Assembly: GCA_035550055.1 (NCBI GenBank) | Contig: DASZRO010000073.1 | Location: 1-32,877 of the forward strand | Length of the DNA: 32,877 bases | Direction: 5' to 3' | From: Mycobacteriales bacterium | GTDB taxonomy: Bacteria > Actinomycetota > Actinomycetes > JAFAQI01 | Shown: positions 1 through 7,982 of the stretch, piece by piece | Layout of the letters: each line of letters opens with the position of its first letter | Numbering within the stretch: the stretch's first letter is position 1 | Made by a program: the position numbers and the translations under genes | Notes under the pieces: generated by a model | Databases searched by the model: none | Told to the model about the DNA's origin: nothing | Seen by the model: the letters and a program-made list of their open reading frames with translations, nothing else

Positions 1-42
1 AGGGCGTCATATAGCGGTCGCCCCTGACTGGAAGGCAACACC

Positions 43-1068
43 TTGCTCATTGCACAGCGCCCCACGCTGACCGAGGAGCCGATCGACGACAGTCGTTCGC
101 GCTTCGTCATCGAGCCGCTCGAGCCCGGCTTCGGCTACACGCTCGGCAACTCGCTTCGCCGTACCTTGCTCTCGTCGATCCCGGGCGCGGCCGTCACGTC
201 GCTGCGGATCGCCGACGTCCTCCACGAGTTCTCGACCGTGGCCGGCGTCAAGGAAGACGTCACCGACCTCATCCTCAACATCAAGAACCTCGTCGTCTCC
301 AGCGAGCACGACGAGCCGGTCGTGATGTACCTGCGCAAGCAGGGCCCCGGCGCGGTCACCGCGGCCGACATCGCACCGCCGGCCGGTGTCGAGATCCACA
401 ACCCGGACCTGCACATCGCGACGCTGAACGCGAAGGGCAAGCTCGAGATCGAGTTCACCGTCGAGCGCGGTCGCGGCTACGTCTCCGCGGTGCAGAACAA
501 GCAGCCCGGCCAGCCGATCGGCGTCATCCCGATCGACTCGATCTACTCGCCGGTCCTCAAGGTGACCTACAAGGTCGAGGCCACCCGAGTCGAGCAGCGC
601 ACCGACTTCGACCGGCTCGTGGTCGACGTCGAGACGAAGTCCTCGATCACGCCGCGTACGGCGATGGCGTCGGCCGGCCACACCCTGGTCGAGCTGTTCG
701 GCCTGGCCCGCGAGCTCGACGAGAACGCCGAGGGTGTCGAGATCGGCCCGTCGCCGACCGACGCGCAGCTCATGGCCGACCTCGCACTGCCGATCGAGGA
801 GCTCGACCTCACCGTCCGCTCCTACAACTGCCTCAAGCGCGAGGGCATCCACACCGTCGGCGAGCTGGTGTCGCGTTCCGAAGCCGACCTCATGGACATT
901 CGCAACTTCGGCCAGAAGTCGATCGACGAGGTCAAGGGCAAGCTCGCCGGTCTCGGGCTCGCGCTCAAGGACAGCCCTCCTGGGTTCGACCCGAGCGCGG
1001 TCGTCACGACCTATGACCCGGGCTACGAGGACGGCGACGCCGGCTTCGCCGAGACCGAGCAGTACTAA
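43..1068 (+). CDS. rpoA: DNA-directed RNA polymerase subunit alpha
   Basis: Encodes the 341-residue alpha subunit, whose dimer scaffolds assembly of RNA polymerase and whose C-terminal domain contacts UP elements and activators. The N-terminal dimerisation domain covers about residues 1-230, with the conserved stretch [18 protein letters not shown] near residue 30. The C-terminal helix-hairpin-helix domain follows at about 250-320 ([16 protein letters not shown]). The tail ends in acidic residues. The start is a TTG preceded by GGAAGG with a 7-nt gap, and the N-terminus MLIAQRPTL is the normal actinobacterial form. It lies upstream of rplQ, as in the ribosomal alpha operon. Upstream operon members (rpsD etc.) are outside the window. 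Confidence 0.98.
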   Translation: MLIAQRPTLTEEPIDDSRSRFVIEPLEPGFGYTLGNSLRRTLLSSIPGAAVTSLRIADVLHEFSTVAGVKEDVTDLILNIKNLVVSSEHDEPVVMYLRKQGPGAVTAADIAPPAGVEIHNPDLHIATLNAKGKLEIEFTVERGRGYVSAVQNKQPGQPIGVIPIDSIYSPVLKVTYKVEATRVEQRTDFDRLVVDVETKSSITPRTAMASAGHTLVELFGLARELDENAEGVEIGPSPTDAQLMADLALPIEELDLTVRSYNCLKREGIHTVGELVSRSEADLMDIRNFGQKSIDEVKGKLAGLGLALKDSPPGFDPSAVVTTYDPGYEDGDAGFAETEQY

Positions 1069-1079
1069 TACCCCACGAA

Positions 1080-1124
1080 CTTTTCTCCCTCCGCTCGAAA
1101 ACTCCGCGGGGGCCCCGAGAAAAG
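1080..1124 (+). other. Long RNA hairpin in the rpoA-rplQ gap
   Basis: An 8-nt perfect inverted repeat, CTTTTCTC (1080-1087) and GAGAAAAG (1117-1124), encloses a second pairing of CCTCCGC (1088-1094) with GCGGGGG (1106-1112, one G-U pair). A four-C bulge (1113-1116) lies on the 3' side and an 11-nt loop in the middle. No U-tract follows, so it does not look like an intrinsic terminator. The rplQ Shine-Dalgarno AAGGAG (1130-1135) starts 5 nt after the stem. It may adjust rplQ translation or be a processing site. The pairing is seen directly; the role is inference. Confidence 0.5.
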
Positions 1125-1144
1125 ACAACAAGGAGTACGTAGCG

Positions 1145-1888
1145 ATGCCCACACCTACCAAGGGACCGCGGCTCGGCGGTAGCCCGCAGCACGAGCGGCT
1201 GTTGCTGGCGAACCTCGCCACCTCGCTGTTCGAGCACGGGCGGATCACGACCACGCTGGCAAAGGCGAAGCGACTCCAGCCGCTGGCCGAGCGGATGGTG
1301 ACCTTCGCCAAGAAGGGCGACATCCACGCCCGTCGCCAGGTGCTCAGCGTCGTGCGGGACAAGTCCGTCGTGCACACGTTGTTCGCCGAGATCGGCCCGG
1401 CGTTCGCCCAGCGTGCGGGCGGCTACACCCGTATCACCAAGCTCGGTCCGCGCAAGGGTGACAACGCCGCCATGGCGGTCATCGAGCTGGTCGAGTCGCA
1501 GACCGTCGGACAGCAGGCCGTCGCCGAGGCGGAGGCCGCGCGCGGCACTCGCTTCGCCCGACGTCGCCGGCCGACCGGCGCGACCGCCGAGGCGGCCGCA
1601 GAGCTCGCTGCGGAGTCGCCGACCGCTGCCGCGGTGGCCGCTGAGGCCGCTGAGGCCGCTGCCGACGACGCCGACGACGCCGGTCTCGACGTCCTGAACG
1701 ACGACGCGGAGGCCGAGGCTGAGGTCGAAGCGCCCGAGGCCGAAGCGGCTGAGGTCGACGCCGTCGAGGCTGAGGCGCCGCAGGTCGAGGCGGAGCAGGC
1801 AGAGGCGGAGCAGGTCGAGGCAGAGCAGGCCGAGGCGCCGGCTGAGGACGGCGAGCCGACCGAGCCCGAGGCGTCCGCCGAGGAGTGA
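1145..1888 (+). CDS. rplQ: 50S ribosomal protein L17 with long acidic C-terminal tail
   Basis: L17 of the large ribosomal subunit. The core, residues 1 to about 118, has the expected motifs [19 protein letters not shown] and [15 protein letters not shown], and matches the E. coli protein in length. Residues from about 119 to 247 form a low-complexity Ala/Glu/Asp-rich tail, first basic (RFARRRRP) and then strongly acidic, ending in four QVEAE-type repeats. Actinobacterial L17 proteins often carry tails, but this one is more than half the protein. The start at 1145 is supported by AAGGAG with a 9-nt gap and by the family N-terminus MPTPTKGPR. The stop overlaps the truA start by 4 nt. Confidence 0.97.
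   Translation: MPTPTKGPRLGGSPQHERLLLANLATSLFEHGRITTTLAKAKRLQPLAERMVTFAKKGDIHARRQVLSVVRDKSVVHTLFAEIGPAFAQRAGGYTRITKLGPRKGDNAAMAVIELVESQTVGQQAVAEAEAARGTRFARRRRPTGATAEAAAELAAESPTAAAVAAEAAEAAADDADDAGLDVLNDDAEAEAEVEAPEAEAAEVDAVEAEAPQVEAEQAEAEQVEAEQAEAPAEDGEPTEPEASAEE
1781..1840 (+). repeat. 15-bp tandem repeat, four copies, in the rplQ tail
   Basis: Four consecutive 15-bp units begin at 1781, 1796, 1811 and 1826. Each starts with CAGG, and they encode [15 protein letters not shown] and QAEAP. They sit in frame in the acidic tail of L17, so copy-number changes keep the reading frame. Repeat slippage is a plausible origin of the long tail. Confidence 0.8.
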
Positions 1889-2736
1889 GCACGTCGTACG
1901 ACGCCGACGAGCCCGCCACCCCTTCGGGGGACGGCGGGCTCGTCCGTCTGCGGCTCGATCTGCGTTACGACGGGACGGACTTCGCCGGGTGGGCGCGTCA
2001 GCCGGGGCAGCGCACGGTGCAGGAGACGGTCGAGGCGGCGCTGGCTCGAGTGCTGCGGCTGCCGGACCCCCCGCGGCTGACCGTTGCGGGGCGCACCGAC
2101 GCCGGGGTTCACGCGATCGGCCAGGTCGCCCATGTCGATCTTGTCGACGCGCCGGAGGTGACCGGGCTGGCCCGGCGCCTCGCCGGCGTCCTGCCCGCTG
2201 ATGTCGCGGTGACCGGCGTGAGCCTTCCCGCCGCCGGGTTCGACGCGCGGTTCGCCGCCACCGGCCGGCACTATCGCTACCGGATGACCGACGGCCGGCC
2301 GAACCCGCTGCGCCGTCGTGACACGGTCTTTTGGCATCGTGTCCTCGACGTGGCAACCATGCGGGAGGCCGCCCTGGGACTGGTCGGCGAGCACGACTTC
2401 GCCGCGTTCTGCCGTCGTCGCGAGGGCGCCACCACGGTTCGCCACCTCCGTTCGTTGACGGTCGCGCGCGACGACGACGACGTCATCGTGATCGGAGCGC
2501 ACGCGGACGCGTTCTGCCACAACCAGGTGCGCTCGATGGTGGGGGCGCTGATCGCCGTGGGGGAGGCGCGTCGCCCGGTCGCCTGGCCGGCGGAGGTCCT
2601 CGCTGCGAAGGTTCGCGATTCGGCGGTCACGGTTGCGCCCGCGCACGGCCTGACGCTGGTCGCGGTCGACTATCCGCCCGACGATGAGCTCGGCGCGCAA
2701 GCCGAGCGCACCCGACGACGCAGGGACGAGCAATGA
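1885..2736 (+). CDS. truA: tRNA pseudouridine(38-40) synthase TruA
   Basis: Converts uridines 38-40 of the tRNA anticodon arm to pseudouridine. The protein has 283 residues. It opens with about 18 variable residues, then the family start [20 protein letters not shown]. The catalytic aspartate is D72 in GRTDAGVHA. Further family motifs are RHYRYRM and [15 protein letters not shown] (substrate-binding second half). The GTG start lies within the end of rplQ (GTGA overlap), so translation is probably coupled. The rplQ-truA order is standard in actinobacteria. Confidence 0.96.
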   Translation: MSTSYDADEPATPSGDGGLVRLRLDLRYDGTDFAGWARQPGQRTVQETVEAALARVLRLPDPPRLTVAGRTDAGVHAIGQVAHVDLVDAPEVTGLARRLAGVLPADVAVTGVSLPAAGFDARFAATGRHYRYRMTDGRPNPLRRRDTVFWHRVLDVATMREAALGLVGEHDFAAFCRRREGATTVRHLRSLTVARDDDDVIVIGAHADAFCHNQVRSMVGALIAVGEARRPVAWPAEVLAAKVRDSAVTVAPAHGLTLVAVDYPPDDELGAQAERTRRRRDEQ

Positions 2737-3197
2737 CCGTTTCGCTCTACGAGCACGCGGGTGGCGCTGCGGCGATGCTGGCCTTGGCCTCAGCCCATCA
2801 CGCCCGCTGTCTGGCGGATCCGGAGCTCAACCACCCGTTCTCCCATCCCGGCCAGAACCCGCGCCACGTCGAGCGTCTCGCGGCGTACTGGGGTGAAGCG
2901 CTCGGCGGGCCGGAGGAGTACTCGCGGCACTGCGGCAACCAGACCGACCTGCTCGCCATGCACGCGGGCAACGGTGACATGACCGACCTCGCCCAGCGGT
3001 TCGTCCGTTGCTTCATGGCGGCAGCGGACGATGCTGGTCTGCCGGCCGACCAGCCGTTCCGGGACGCGCTGCGCAGCTACATGGAGTGGGCGGTGGCGCG
3101 GTTCAACGAGCACCCCACCGGCGCCCACACGGTCGCGTCCGGCCTGTCGGTCCCGCGCTGGGACTGGGACGGGCTGGTCGGCGACGTCACCACCTAG
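2733..3197 (+). CDS. Truncated hemoglobin-like protein
   Basis: A 154-residue all-helical globin of the truncated (2-on-2) class, closest by eye to actinobacterial group II members. Known members bind heme and act in O2/NO chemistry. The pattern LYEHAGGAAAML, then DPELNHPF, HVERLAAYWGEALGGP and a proximal-histidine candidate H77 (LLAMHAGNGD), fits the family, as does the ending SYMEWAV. The B-helix position that usually reads FY is HH (22-23). The ATG overlaps the truA stop (ATGA), so it is translated with the alpha operon. The last 11 nt overlap the end of the opposite-strand HTH gene. Confidence 0.85.
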   Translation: MTVSLYEHAGGAAAMLALASAHHARCLADPELNHPFSHPGQNPRHVERLAAYWGEALGGPEEYSRHCGNQTDLLAMHAGNGDMTDLAQRFVRCFMAAADDAGLPADQPFRDALRSYMEWAVARFNEHPTGAHTVASGLSVPRWDWDGLVGDVTT

Positions 3198-3729
3198 CCG
3201 CGCGGATGAAAGTCGCTGCCGGCTCATCGAGCCACTGGGTGATGCGCATGGCCAGCACGATGTTCGTCGCGAAGCGGGCCGCTTTCAGGCCGGTCAGCTG
3301 GTTCGGCGTGCATCGCAGGATCTTCGCCAGCTGCGACCAGGTCAGCGCCTCGGCCTGACGGCGCTCGTCGAGGGCGGCGTACAGCGTTTTGAGACTCCAC
3401 CGCAGCCGGCGGTCCGGCCCGCATCGCGGGAGTGTCGCGTCCGGACGGACCGATGTCGCCCCTTCAAGAAACGACTCGGGCACCCGGTCGAGCCAGTGCA
3501 ACATGAACAGCGCGTGCTGGCAGCTGGTCATGCCGCGCTTCGGCATCCCGATGATCGTCGCGGGGCTGATTGGATGGTCGCCGCGCTCGGCGTTGAGCAG
3601 GTGCGACATCTGCCAGATGTCGCGGGCGACGCCGGTCCAGTTGAGGCCGCGTTCCCGCCGCTGGGCGTCGAGCGCTTCGAAGAGTGCGACGACGTCGAAG
3701 TCGAAAATCGGTGCTGGCGTCGCGGCCAT
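3187..3729 (-). CDS. Small protein with two tandem HTH-like repeats
   Basis: A 180-residue protein that I do not recognise as a named family. It contains two similar blocks. The first, about residues 16-88, has LFEALDAQRRERGLNW and ends in LHWLDRVPESFL. The second, about 116-175, has LYAALDERRQAEALTW and ends in ITQWLDEPAATFI. Each resembles an XRE/Cro-type helix-turn-helix unit followed by a helix. This suggests an internally duplicated DNA-binding protein, perhaps able to bind a half-site with each block. It is transcribed away from the PaiB-type gene with only 18 bp between the starts. Its 3' end overlaps the globin gene by 11 nt. The DNA-binding role is inferred from the sequence pattern. 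Confidence 0.75.
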   Translation of the reverse strand: MAATPAPIFDFDVVALFEALDAQRRERGLNWTGVARDIWQMSHLLNAERGDHPISPATIIGMPKRGMTSCQHALFMLHWLDRVPESFLEGATSVRPDATLPRCGPDRRLRWSLKTLYAALDERRQAEALTWSQLAKILRCTPNQLTGLKAARFATNIVLAMRITQWLDEPAATFIRAARW

Positions 3730-3747
3730 GTCAGTGATGATGCACGA

Positions 3748-4362
3748 GTGCTGATCCACCCGTGGGATGCGACCTCGGGCGAAGCCGAGTGGCGGGCCTT
3801 CGTCGTCAACCAGGGCTTCGGCCAGCTGATCGCGTCGGGACGCGACCGTGACGTGCCGGTCGTCGTCCCCACGCAGTTCGTCCTTTCCGGCGGCGAGGTG
3901 CTGCTGCACCTGGCACGCCCGAACCCGATCTGGGGCGCGATCGAGGAGAACCCGGCCGTGCTGCTGAGCGTTGCGGGGGACTGGGCCTACATCCCGGCCG
4001 CCTGGAAGGCGATCGGCGAGGAGGGCCGGGCGTTGGGCATCCCGACGACCTACTACGCGGCGGTCCAGCTCCGCTGCGAGGCGAGCGTGGTCGACGACCC
4101 TGCCGGCAAGCTCGCCATCCTGCGCAGCCAGCTCGGTGACCTCGAGCCCGACAGCGGTCACGCCGACCCGGCGGTGCACGAGCGCAAGCTCGCCGGGATC
4201 AGAGGCTTGCGGCTGGACATCCGTGACGTCGCCGGCAAGTTCAAGTACGGCGGCAACGTCGACCGGGCGCATCGCGAAGCGATCGCGACCGACCTCGAGC
4301 GCCGGGGCGATCCCGGTGACGTCGCCGCTCGGGAGCACCTGCTGCGGCGGCTGGATTTTTGA
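3748..4362 (+). CDS. PaiB-type FMN-binding protein
   Basis: A 204-residue protein of the FMN-binding split-barrel family to which Bacillus PaiB belongs (often annotated as negative transcriptional regulator). Family motifs are VVVPTQFVL, LLHLARPNPIW, VLLSVAGDWAYIPAAW, the central TTYYAAVQLRCEA and the C-terminal KLAGIRGLRLDIRDVAGKFKYGGN. The flavin and the exact function are inferred from the family. The chosen GTG start gives the common N-terminus MLIHPWDA. No Shine-Dalgarno is visible, and a GATGAT sequence 6 nt upstream could be the -10 of a leaderless promoter. The stop codon overlaps the -35 element of the rplM promoter. Confidence 0.85.
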   Translation: MLIHPWDATSGEAEWRAFVVNQGFGQLIASGRDRDVPVVVPTQFVLSGGEVLLHLARPNPIWGAIEENPAVLLSVAGDWAYIPAAWKAIGEEGRALGIPTTYYAAVQLRCEASVVDDPAGKLAILRSQLGDLEPDSGHADPAVHERKLAGIRGLRLDIRDVAGKFKYGGNVDRAHREAIATDLERRGDPGDVAAREHLLRRLDF

Positions 4363-4388
4363 CCGCCCGACACGGCCACGGGTAACCT
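4359..4388 (+). promoter_or_regulatory. Promoter of rplM-rpsI
   Basis: TTGACC (4359-4364) and TAACCT (4383-4388) are separated by 18 nt, a good match to the housekeeping actinobacterial promoter. The -35 includes the stop codon of the preceding gene. Predicted transcription starts near 4395, leaving a leader of about 80 nt before rplM. This leader could carry ribosomal-protein autoregulation, but no known leader class was recognised. Confidence 0.65.
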
Positions 4389-4475
4389 CGACCGGTCGCA
4401 CGGGCGTCAGCCTGCGCGTCTCCTGGCGTCAGTGGCGCCGCTGGAAACCAATCGAAGACACGAAAAGGCACCCCT

Positions 4476-4919
4476 GTGCGTACGTTCCAACCGAAGGCTG
4501 GCCAGGTCACTCGCCAGTGGCACGTCATCGACGCAACCGATGTCGTGCTCGGTCGGCTTGCCAGCCAGACGGCTCGGCTGCTTCGCGGCAAGCACAAGCC
4601 GATCTTCGCCCCGCACATGGACACCGGTGACTTCGTCATCATCGTCAACGCCAGCAAGGTTGCCCTGACCGGCAACAAGCGGGCGGACAAGCTCGCCCAC
4701 CGCCACTCCGGCTACCCGGGTGGTCTGACCTCGACCGCGATCGGCGAGTTGCTCGACAAGCGGCCGGACCGGGTCGTCGAGAAGGCGGTCAAGGGCATGC
4801 TTCCCCACAACACGCTTGGTCGCCAGATGGCCAGCAAGCTCAAGGTGTACGCCGGCCCCGACCACCCGCACCAGGCGCAGCAGCCGGTGCCTTACGAGAT
4901 CACGCAGGTGGCGCAGTAG
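4476..4919 (+). CDS. rplM: 50S ribosomal protein L13
   Basis: L13 of the large subunit, an early assembly protein. It has 147 residues, the normal length. Motifs are [41 protein letters not shown] and [13 protein letters not shown], all diagnostic of L13. The GTG start follows AAAAGG. The stop TAG shares its last base with the GTG start of rpsI, so the two proteins are translationally coupled. Confidence 0.98.
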   Translation: MRTFQPKAGQVTRQWHVIDATDVVLGRLASQTARLLRGKHKPIFAPHMDTGDFVIIVNASKVALTGNKRADKLAHRHSGYPGGLTSTAIGELLDKRPDRVVEKAVKGMLPHNTLGRQMASKLKVYAGPDHPHQAQQPVPYEITQVAQ

Positions 4920-5449
4920 TGAGCGAGACCGTGACCGAGGACGCAATCGACGACGTCGTGGATGACGACGCCGCCACCGAGGACGACAGCCCTGCCGCGG
5001 AGACCTCCGACTACTCCCCCGAGACCACGTCGGCGCCCGCCGAGCGCAAGCCCCTCGTGCAGGTCGGCGGCCCGTCGGCGGCCACCGGTCGGCGCAAGGA
5101 GGCGATCGCCCGGGTGCGCCTGGTGCCCGGCACCGGCGTGTGGACGATCAACGGCCGCACCCTCGACGACTACTTCCCGAACAAGGTCCACCAGCAGATC
5201 GTCAACGAGCCGTTCGAGACGCTCGGCATCCCCGACGGATACGACGTCCTGGTCCGCGTCAGCGGCGGTGGCGTGTCGGGCCAGGCCGGCGCGGTCCGCC
5301 TCGGCGTCGCTCGCGCGCTGCTCGAGGTCGACGGGGCCCGCCCGCCGCTGAAGAAGGCCGGGTACCTCACCCGCGACGCGCGGGCGAAGGAACGCAAGAA
5401 GTACGGCCTCAAGAAGGCCCGCAAAGCCCCGCAGTACAGCAAGCGCTGA
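4919..5449 (+). CDS. rpsI: 30S ribosomal protein S9 with acidic N-terminal extension
   Basis: S9 of the small subunit, whose C-terminal tail reaches toward the P-site tRNA. It has 176 residues. The conserved core begins at about residue 55 ([17 protein letters not shown]) and ends in the universal [12 protein letters not shown]. About 50 residues before the core are acidic and low-complexity. A shorter extension is usual in actinobacteria. No alternative start lies close to the core, and the GTG is fixed by the 1-nt overlap with rplM. Confidence 0.97.
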   Translation: MSETVTEDAIDDVVDDDAATEDDSPAAETSDYSPETTSAPAERKPLVQVGGPSAATGRRKEAIARVRLVPGTGVWTINGRTLDDYFPNKVHQQIVNEPFETLGIPDGYDVLVRVSGGGVSGQAGAVRLGVARALLEVDGARPPLKKAGYLTRDARAKERKKYGLKKARKAPQYSKR

Positions 5450-5477
5450 GAACGCGATCGGCCGCGCCCCCGGCGCC

Positions 5478-5494
5478 TGCGGACAGGTTCCGCA
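5478..5494 (+). other. Small hairpin just before glmM
   Basis: A perfect 6-bp inverted repeat, TGCGGA and TCCGCA, encloses the 5-nt loop CAGGT and ends 4 nt before the glmM GTG start. The only Shine-Dalgarno-like bases (AGG) lie in the loop. It could expose or mask the ribosome site, or be chance in GC-rich DNA. Confidence 0.3.
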
Positions 5495-5498
5495 CGCG

Positions 5499-6821
5499 GT
5501 GACGCTGTTCGGGACGGACGGCGTTCGCGGCGTTGCGGGCGTCGACCTCACGGCGGATCTCGCGAGATCACTCGCGAGCGCGGCCGTCGGCGTACTCGCC
5601 TCCGGCGTCGATCGTCCGCTCGTCGTCGTCGGTCGTGACCCACGGCCCTCCGGCGGCTGGCTGCAGGACGCGGTCGTCGACGGCCTGACCTCGGCCGGCG
5701 CGGACGTGGCGTTGCTCGGCGTCATCCCGACGCCGGCGGTTGCGCGTGCGATCGCGGACGGCCTGCCGGGACGAGCCGAGCGGCCGCGGTTCGGCGTCGT
5801 CGTCTCGGCCAGCCACAACCCGGCCGCCGACAACGGCATCAAGCTGTTCGGCGCGGGCGGCCGGAAGCTCGCCGAAACGACCGAGGCTTCGATCGAGAGC
5901 AAGCTGGGTGAGGCGTCCTCGCAGCCGTCGGCCGGCTCGGTGGTCGCCGACCTCAGCGACGATCCGAGCTGGTACGTCGAGGCCCTCCTTCGGACCTTGC
6001 CGGCCCGGCTCGACGGGCTGCGGGTGCTCGTCGACTGCGCCAACGGCGCGGCCGCCACGGTGGCCGCGGCGGTGTACGGCGGGGCCGGCGCCGACGTCAC
6101 CGTGATCAACACCGACCTGTCCGGCGAGCACATCAACGACCGGTGTGGCGCGACCCACCTTGCCGCGGTGGCAGACGCGGTGAGGACCGCCGGAGCCGAC
6201 GTCGGCATCTCCCACGACGGCGACGCCGATCGCTGCCTGGCCGTCGACGCTTCGGGCACGCCGGTCGACGGGGACGTGATCCTCGCGATCCTCGCCCTCG
6301 CACGGCAGCGCCAGGGCAACCTGCCGGGCGGTCGGGTCGTCGTCACGGTGATGAGCAACCTCGGGCTGCATCGGCTGATGACCGAGCACGGCATCGTCGT
6401 CGAGACCACGCCGGTCGGGGACCGCCACGTCGCCGAACGCATGCGCGTGACCGGCGCGGTGATCGGCGGCGAGCAGTCCGGCCACACGGTGCTGTCCGAG
6501 CATGCCTCGACCGGTGACGGCCTGCTGACCGGCCTGCACTTGCTGGCCGCACTGCGTCAGGCCAACCAGTCGCTCGAGTCGCTGGCGGCCCAGTTCCCGG
6601 CGTACCCGCAGGTGCTGGTCAACGTCCGGGTCGACGACGTACCCGCTGCCCTGGCGGCAGTCCAACCCGTGGCGGACGCGGTCCGGGCCGAGCTCGGCGA
6701 CGACGGGCGGGTGCTGGTGCGAGCCAGCGGCACCGAGCCGCTCGTGCGCGTCATGGTCGAGGCGGCCGACGCCGGGCTAGCGCGTTCGTACGCCGAGCGG
6801 ATCGCGGCGGGAATCGGATGA
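5499..6821 (+). CDS. glmM: Phosphoglucosamine mutase
   Basis: Interconverts glucosamine-6-phosphate and glucosamine-1-phosphate on the route to UDP-GlcNAc for peptidoglycan. At 440 residues it is of usual length. The N-terminus LFGTDGVRG is diagnostic. The phosphorylated serine is S105 in SASHNP, the magnesium-binding loop is DGDADR (240-245), the sugar-binding loop is GEQSGH (324-329), and the phosphate-binding loop RASGTEPLVRVMVE is near the C-terminus. It lies 49 nt after rpsI, the standard actinobacterial arrangement, and may be co-transcribed from the rplM promoter. Its stop overlaps the next gene (ATGA). Confidence 0.97.
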   Translation: MTLFGTDGVRGVAGVDLTADLARSLASAAVGVLASGVDRPLVVVGRDPRPSGGWLQDAVVDGLTSAGADVALLGVIPTPAVARAIADGLPGRAERPRFGVVVSASHNPAADNGIKLFGAGGRKLAETTEASIESKLGEASSQPSAGSVVADLSDDPSWYVEALLRTLPARLDGLRVLVDCANGAAATVAAAVYGGAGADVTVINTDLSGEHINDRCGATHLAAVADAVRTAGADVGISHDGDADRCLAVDASGTPVDGDVILAILALARQRQGNLPGGRVVVTVMSNLGLHRLMTEHGIVVETTPVGDRHVAERMRVTGAVIGGEQSGHTVLSEHASTGDGLLTGLHLLAALRQANQSLESLAAQFPAYPQVLVNVRVDDVPAALAAVQPVADAVRAELGDDGRVLVRASGTEPLVRVMVEAADAGLARSYAERIAAGIG

Positions 6822-7972
6822 GACGCCGACTGGTCGCGGCGGTTGTGCTCGGCCTCGGTGTCGCGACCGTCGGCACGGCCGCTGCGCATCCGGTGCGAAC
6901 CCACGCGGTGCGGACCCAGCCCGGCCCGGTCGCGCCGTCACCCGGTGCCCAGGCACTCGCGAGGTACGCGTCGATGTCGCCCGCCCAGCGGGTTGGGCAG
7001 CTGTTCATGGCAGGGGTCAGCTCGACCGGTCCCTCGTCGAGCGCGCTGACGGCGCTGGCAGCGCACCACGTCGGCAACGTGATCCTGGTCGGCAACTCCT
7101 CAGCCGGCATCGCGGGCACCGCCGGCGTCACCGGGGAGCTCTCCGCCGCGCTGAGCGTCCGCGGCGTCAAACCGTTCGTCTCCACCGATCAGGAGGGTGG
7201 CGAGGTCCAGCGGCTGTCCGGCCCGGGCTTCTCGAACATGCCGACCGCCCTTGCGCAGGGCCGGCTGGCGCCGTCGACGCTGCAGCGCCGCGCACAGACG
7301 TGGGGCGAGCAGCTGGCAGCCGCCGGCGTGAGCGTCAACCTCGCGCCGGACGCGGACACTGTGCCTGCCGGACACCCCCGCGCGAACCCGCCCATCGGCC
7401 GCTACGACCGCGAGTTCGGCGACACGCCGACCGTCGTCGCCTCGCACGCCGCCGCAGTGGTGCGCGGTGAGGACCGCGGCGGCGTCGACGTCACCGTCAA
7501 GCACTTCCCCGGGCTCGGCCGGGCGAACGGAAACACCGACCTACGCCGCCACGTCACCGACCCGACCGGCCCGCACAGCCCCTACCTCTCGCCGTTTCAG
7601 GCCGGGATCGATGCGGGCGCGCCGTTCGTCATGGTGTCGCTCGCGACGTACCCGAACATCGACCCGGGCCGTCCGGCGTGCTTCTCCCCGGCGGTGATCA
7701 CCGGCCTGCTGCGCCGTGCGCTCGGCTTCACCGGCATCGTCATCTCCGACAGCTTCCACGCGAAGGCGGTCCGTGCGGTGCCGCCGGGCGAGGCAGCGGT
7801 GCGCTTCTTCCGCGCGGGCGGCACCATGCTGCTCGACACCCAGCGCTCGCCGGTCTACGCGATGGAGCGGGCGGTACGCGCGAGGGTCGAGTCCGACGCG
7901 GGATTCGCCGCCGTCGTCAAGGCCGATGTGCTGACGGTGCTGCAGGCAAAGGCCGCCGCCGGCCTGCTCTAG
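6818..7972 (+). CDS. Secreted glycoside hydrolase family 3 protein
   Basis: A 384-residue exported hydrolase of the GH3 beta-N-acetylhexosaminidase type (NagZ-like). It starts with a signal peptide (MRRRLVAAVVLGLGVATVGT, cleavage after about AAA). The GH3 barrel follows, with STDQEGGEVQRL (122-133), VTVKHFPGLG (K228-H229) and the likely nucleophile D311 in GIVISDS. The loop that in NagZ reads D-S-H here reads GNTDLRRH, so the mechanism may differ in detail. Coupling to glmM by ATGA overlap suggests a link to cell-wall amino sugars, such as cleavage of GlcNAc-containing fragments outside the membrane. The substrate is not known. Confidence 0.87.
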   Translation: MRRRLVAAVVLGLGVATVGTAAAHPVRTHAVRTQPGPVAPSPGAQALARYASMSPAQRVGQLFMAGVSSTGPSSSALTALAAHHVGNVILVGNSSAGIAGTAGVTGELSAALSVRGVKPFVSTDQEGGEVQRLSGPGFSNMPTALAQGRLAPSTLQRRAQTWGEQLAAAGVSVNLAPDADTVPAGHPRANPPIGRYDREFGDTPTVVASHAAAVVRGEDRGGVDVTVKHFPGLGRANGNTDLRRHVTDPTGPHSPYLSPFQAGIDAGAPFVMVSLATYPNIDPGRPACFSPAVITGLLRRALGFTGIVISDSFHAKAVRAVPPGEAAVRFFRAGGTMLLDTQRSPVYAMERAVRARVESDAGFAAVVKADVLTVLQAKAAAGLL

Positions 7973-7975
7973 ATT
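7970..7975 (+). promoter_or_regulatory. Candidate leaderless -10 of the DUF2461 gene
   Basis: TAGATT lies 7 nt before the ATG at 7983, the spacing expected for a leaderless transcript. Its first three bases are the stop codon of the GH3 gene. No convincing -35 was seen. Confidence 0.45.
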
Positions 7976-7982
7976 GCCGCTC

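Noticed and set aside
734-1144. Upstream extension of the rplQ frame into rpoA
   Set aside because: The frame is open, but L17 begins at 1145 with a good Shine-Dalgarno and the conserved N-terminus. The extension is Arg/Ser-rich and out of frame with rpoA.
4389-4475. Possible known L13 leader motif
   Set aside because: Only short pairings and a repeated GGCGTCAG were seen; no known leader class could be matched by eye.
4892-6487. 531-codon open frame opposite rpsI and glmM
   Set aside because: The composition is typical of a GC-rich shadow frame, and the plus strand has two certain genes.
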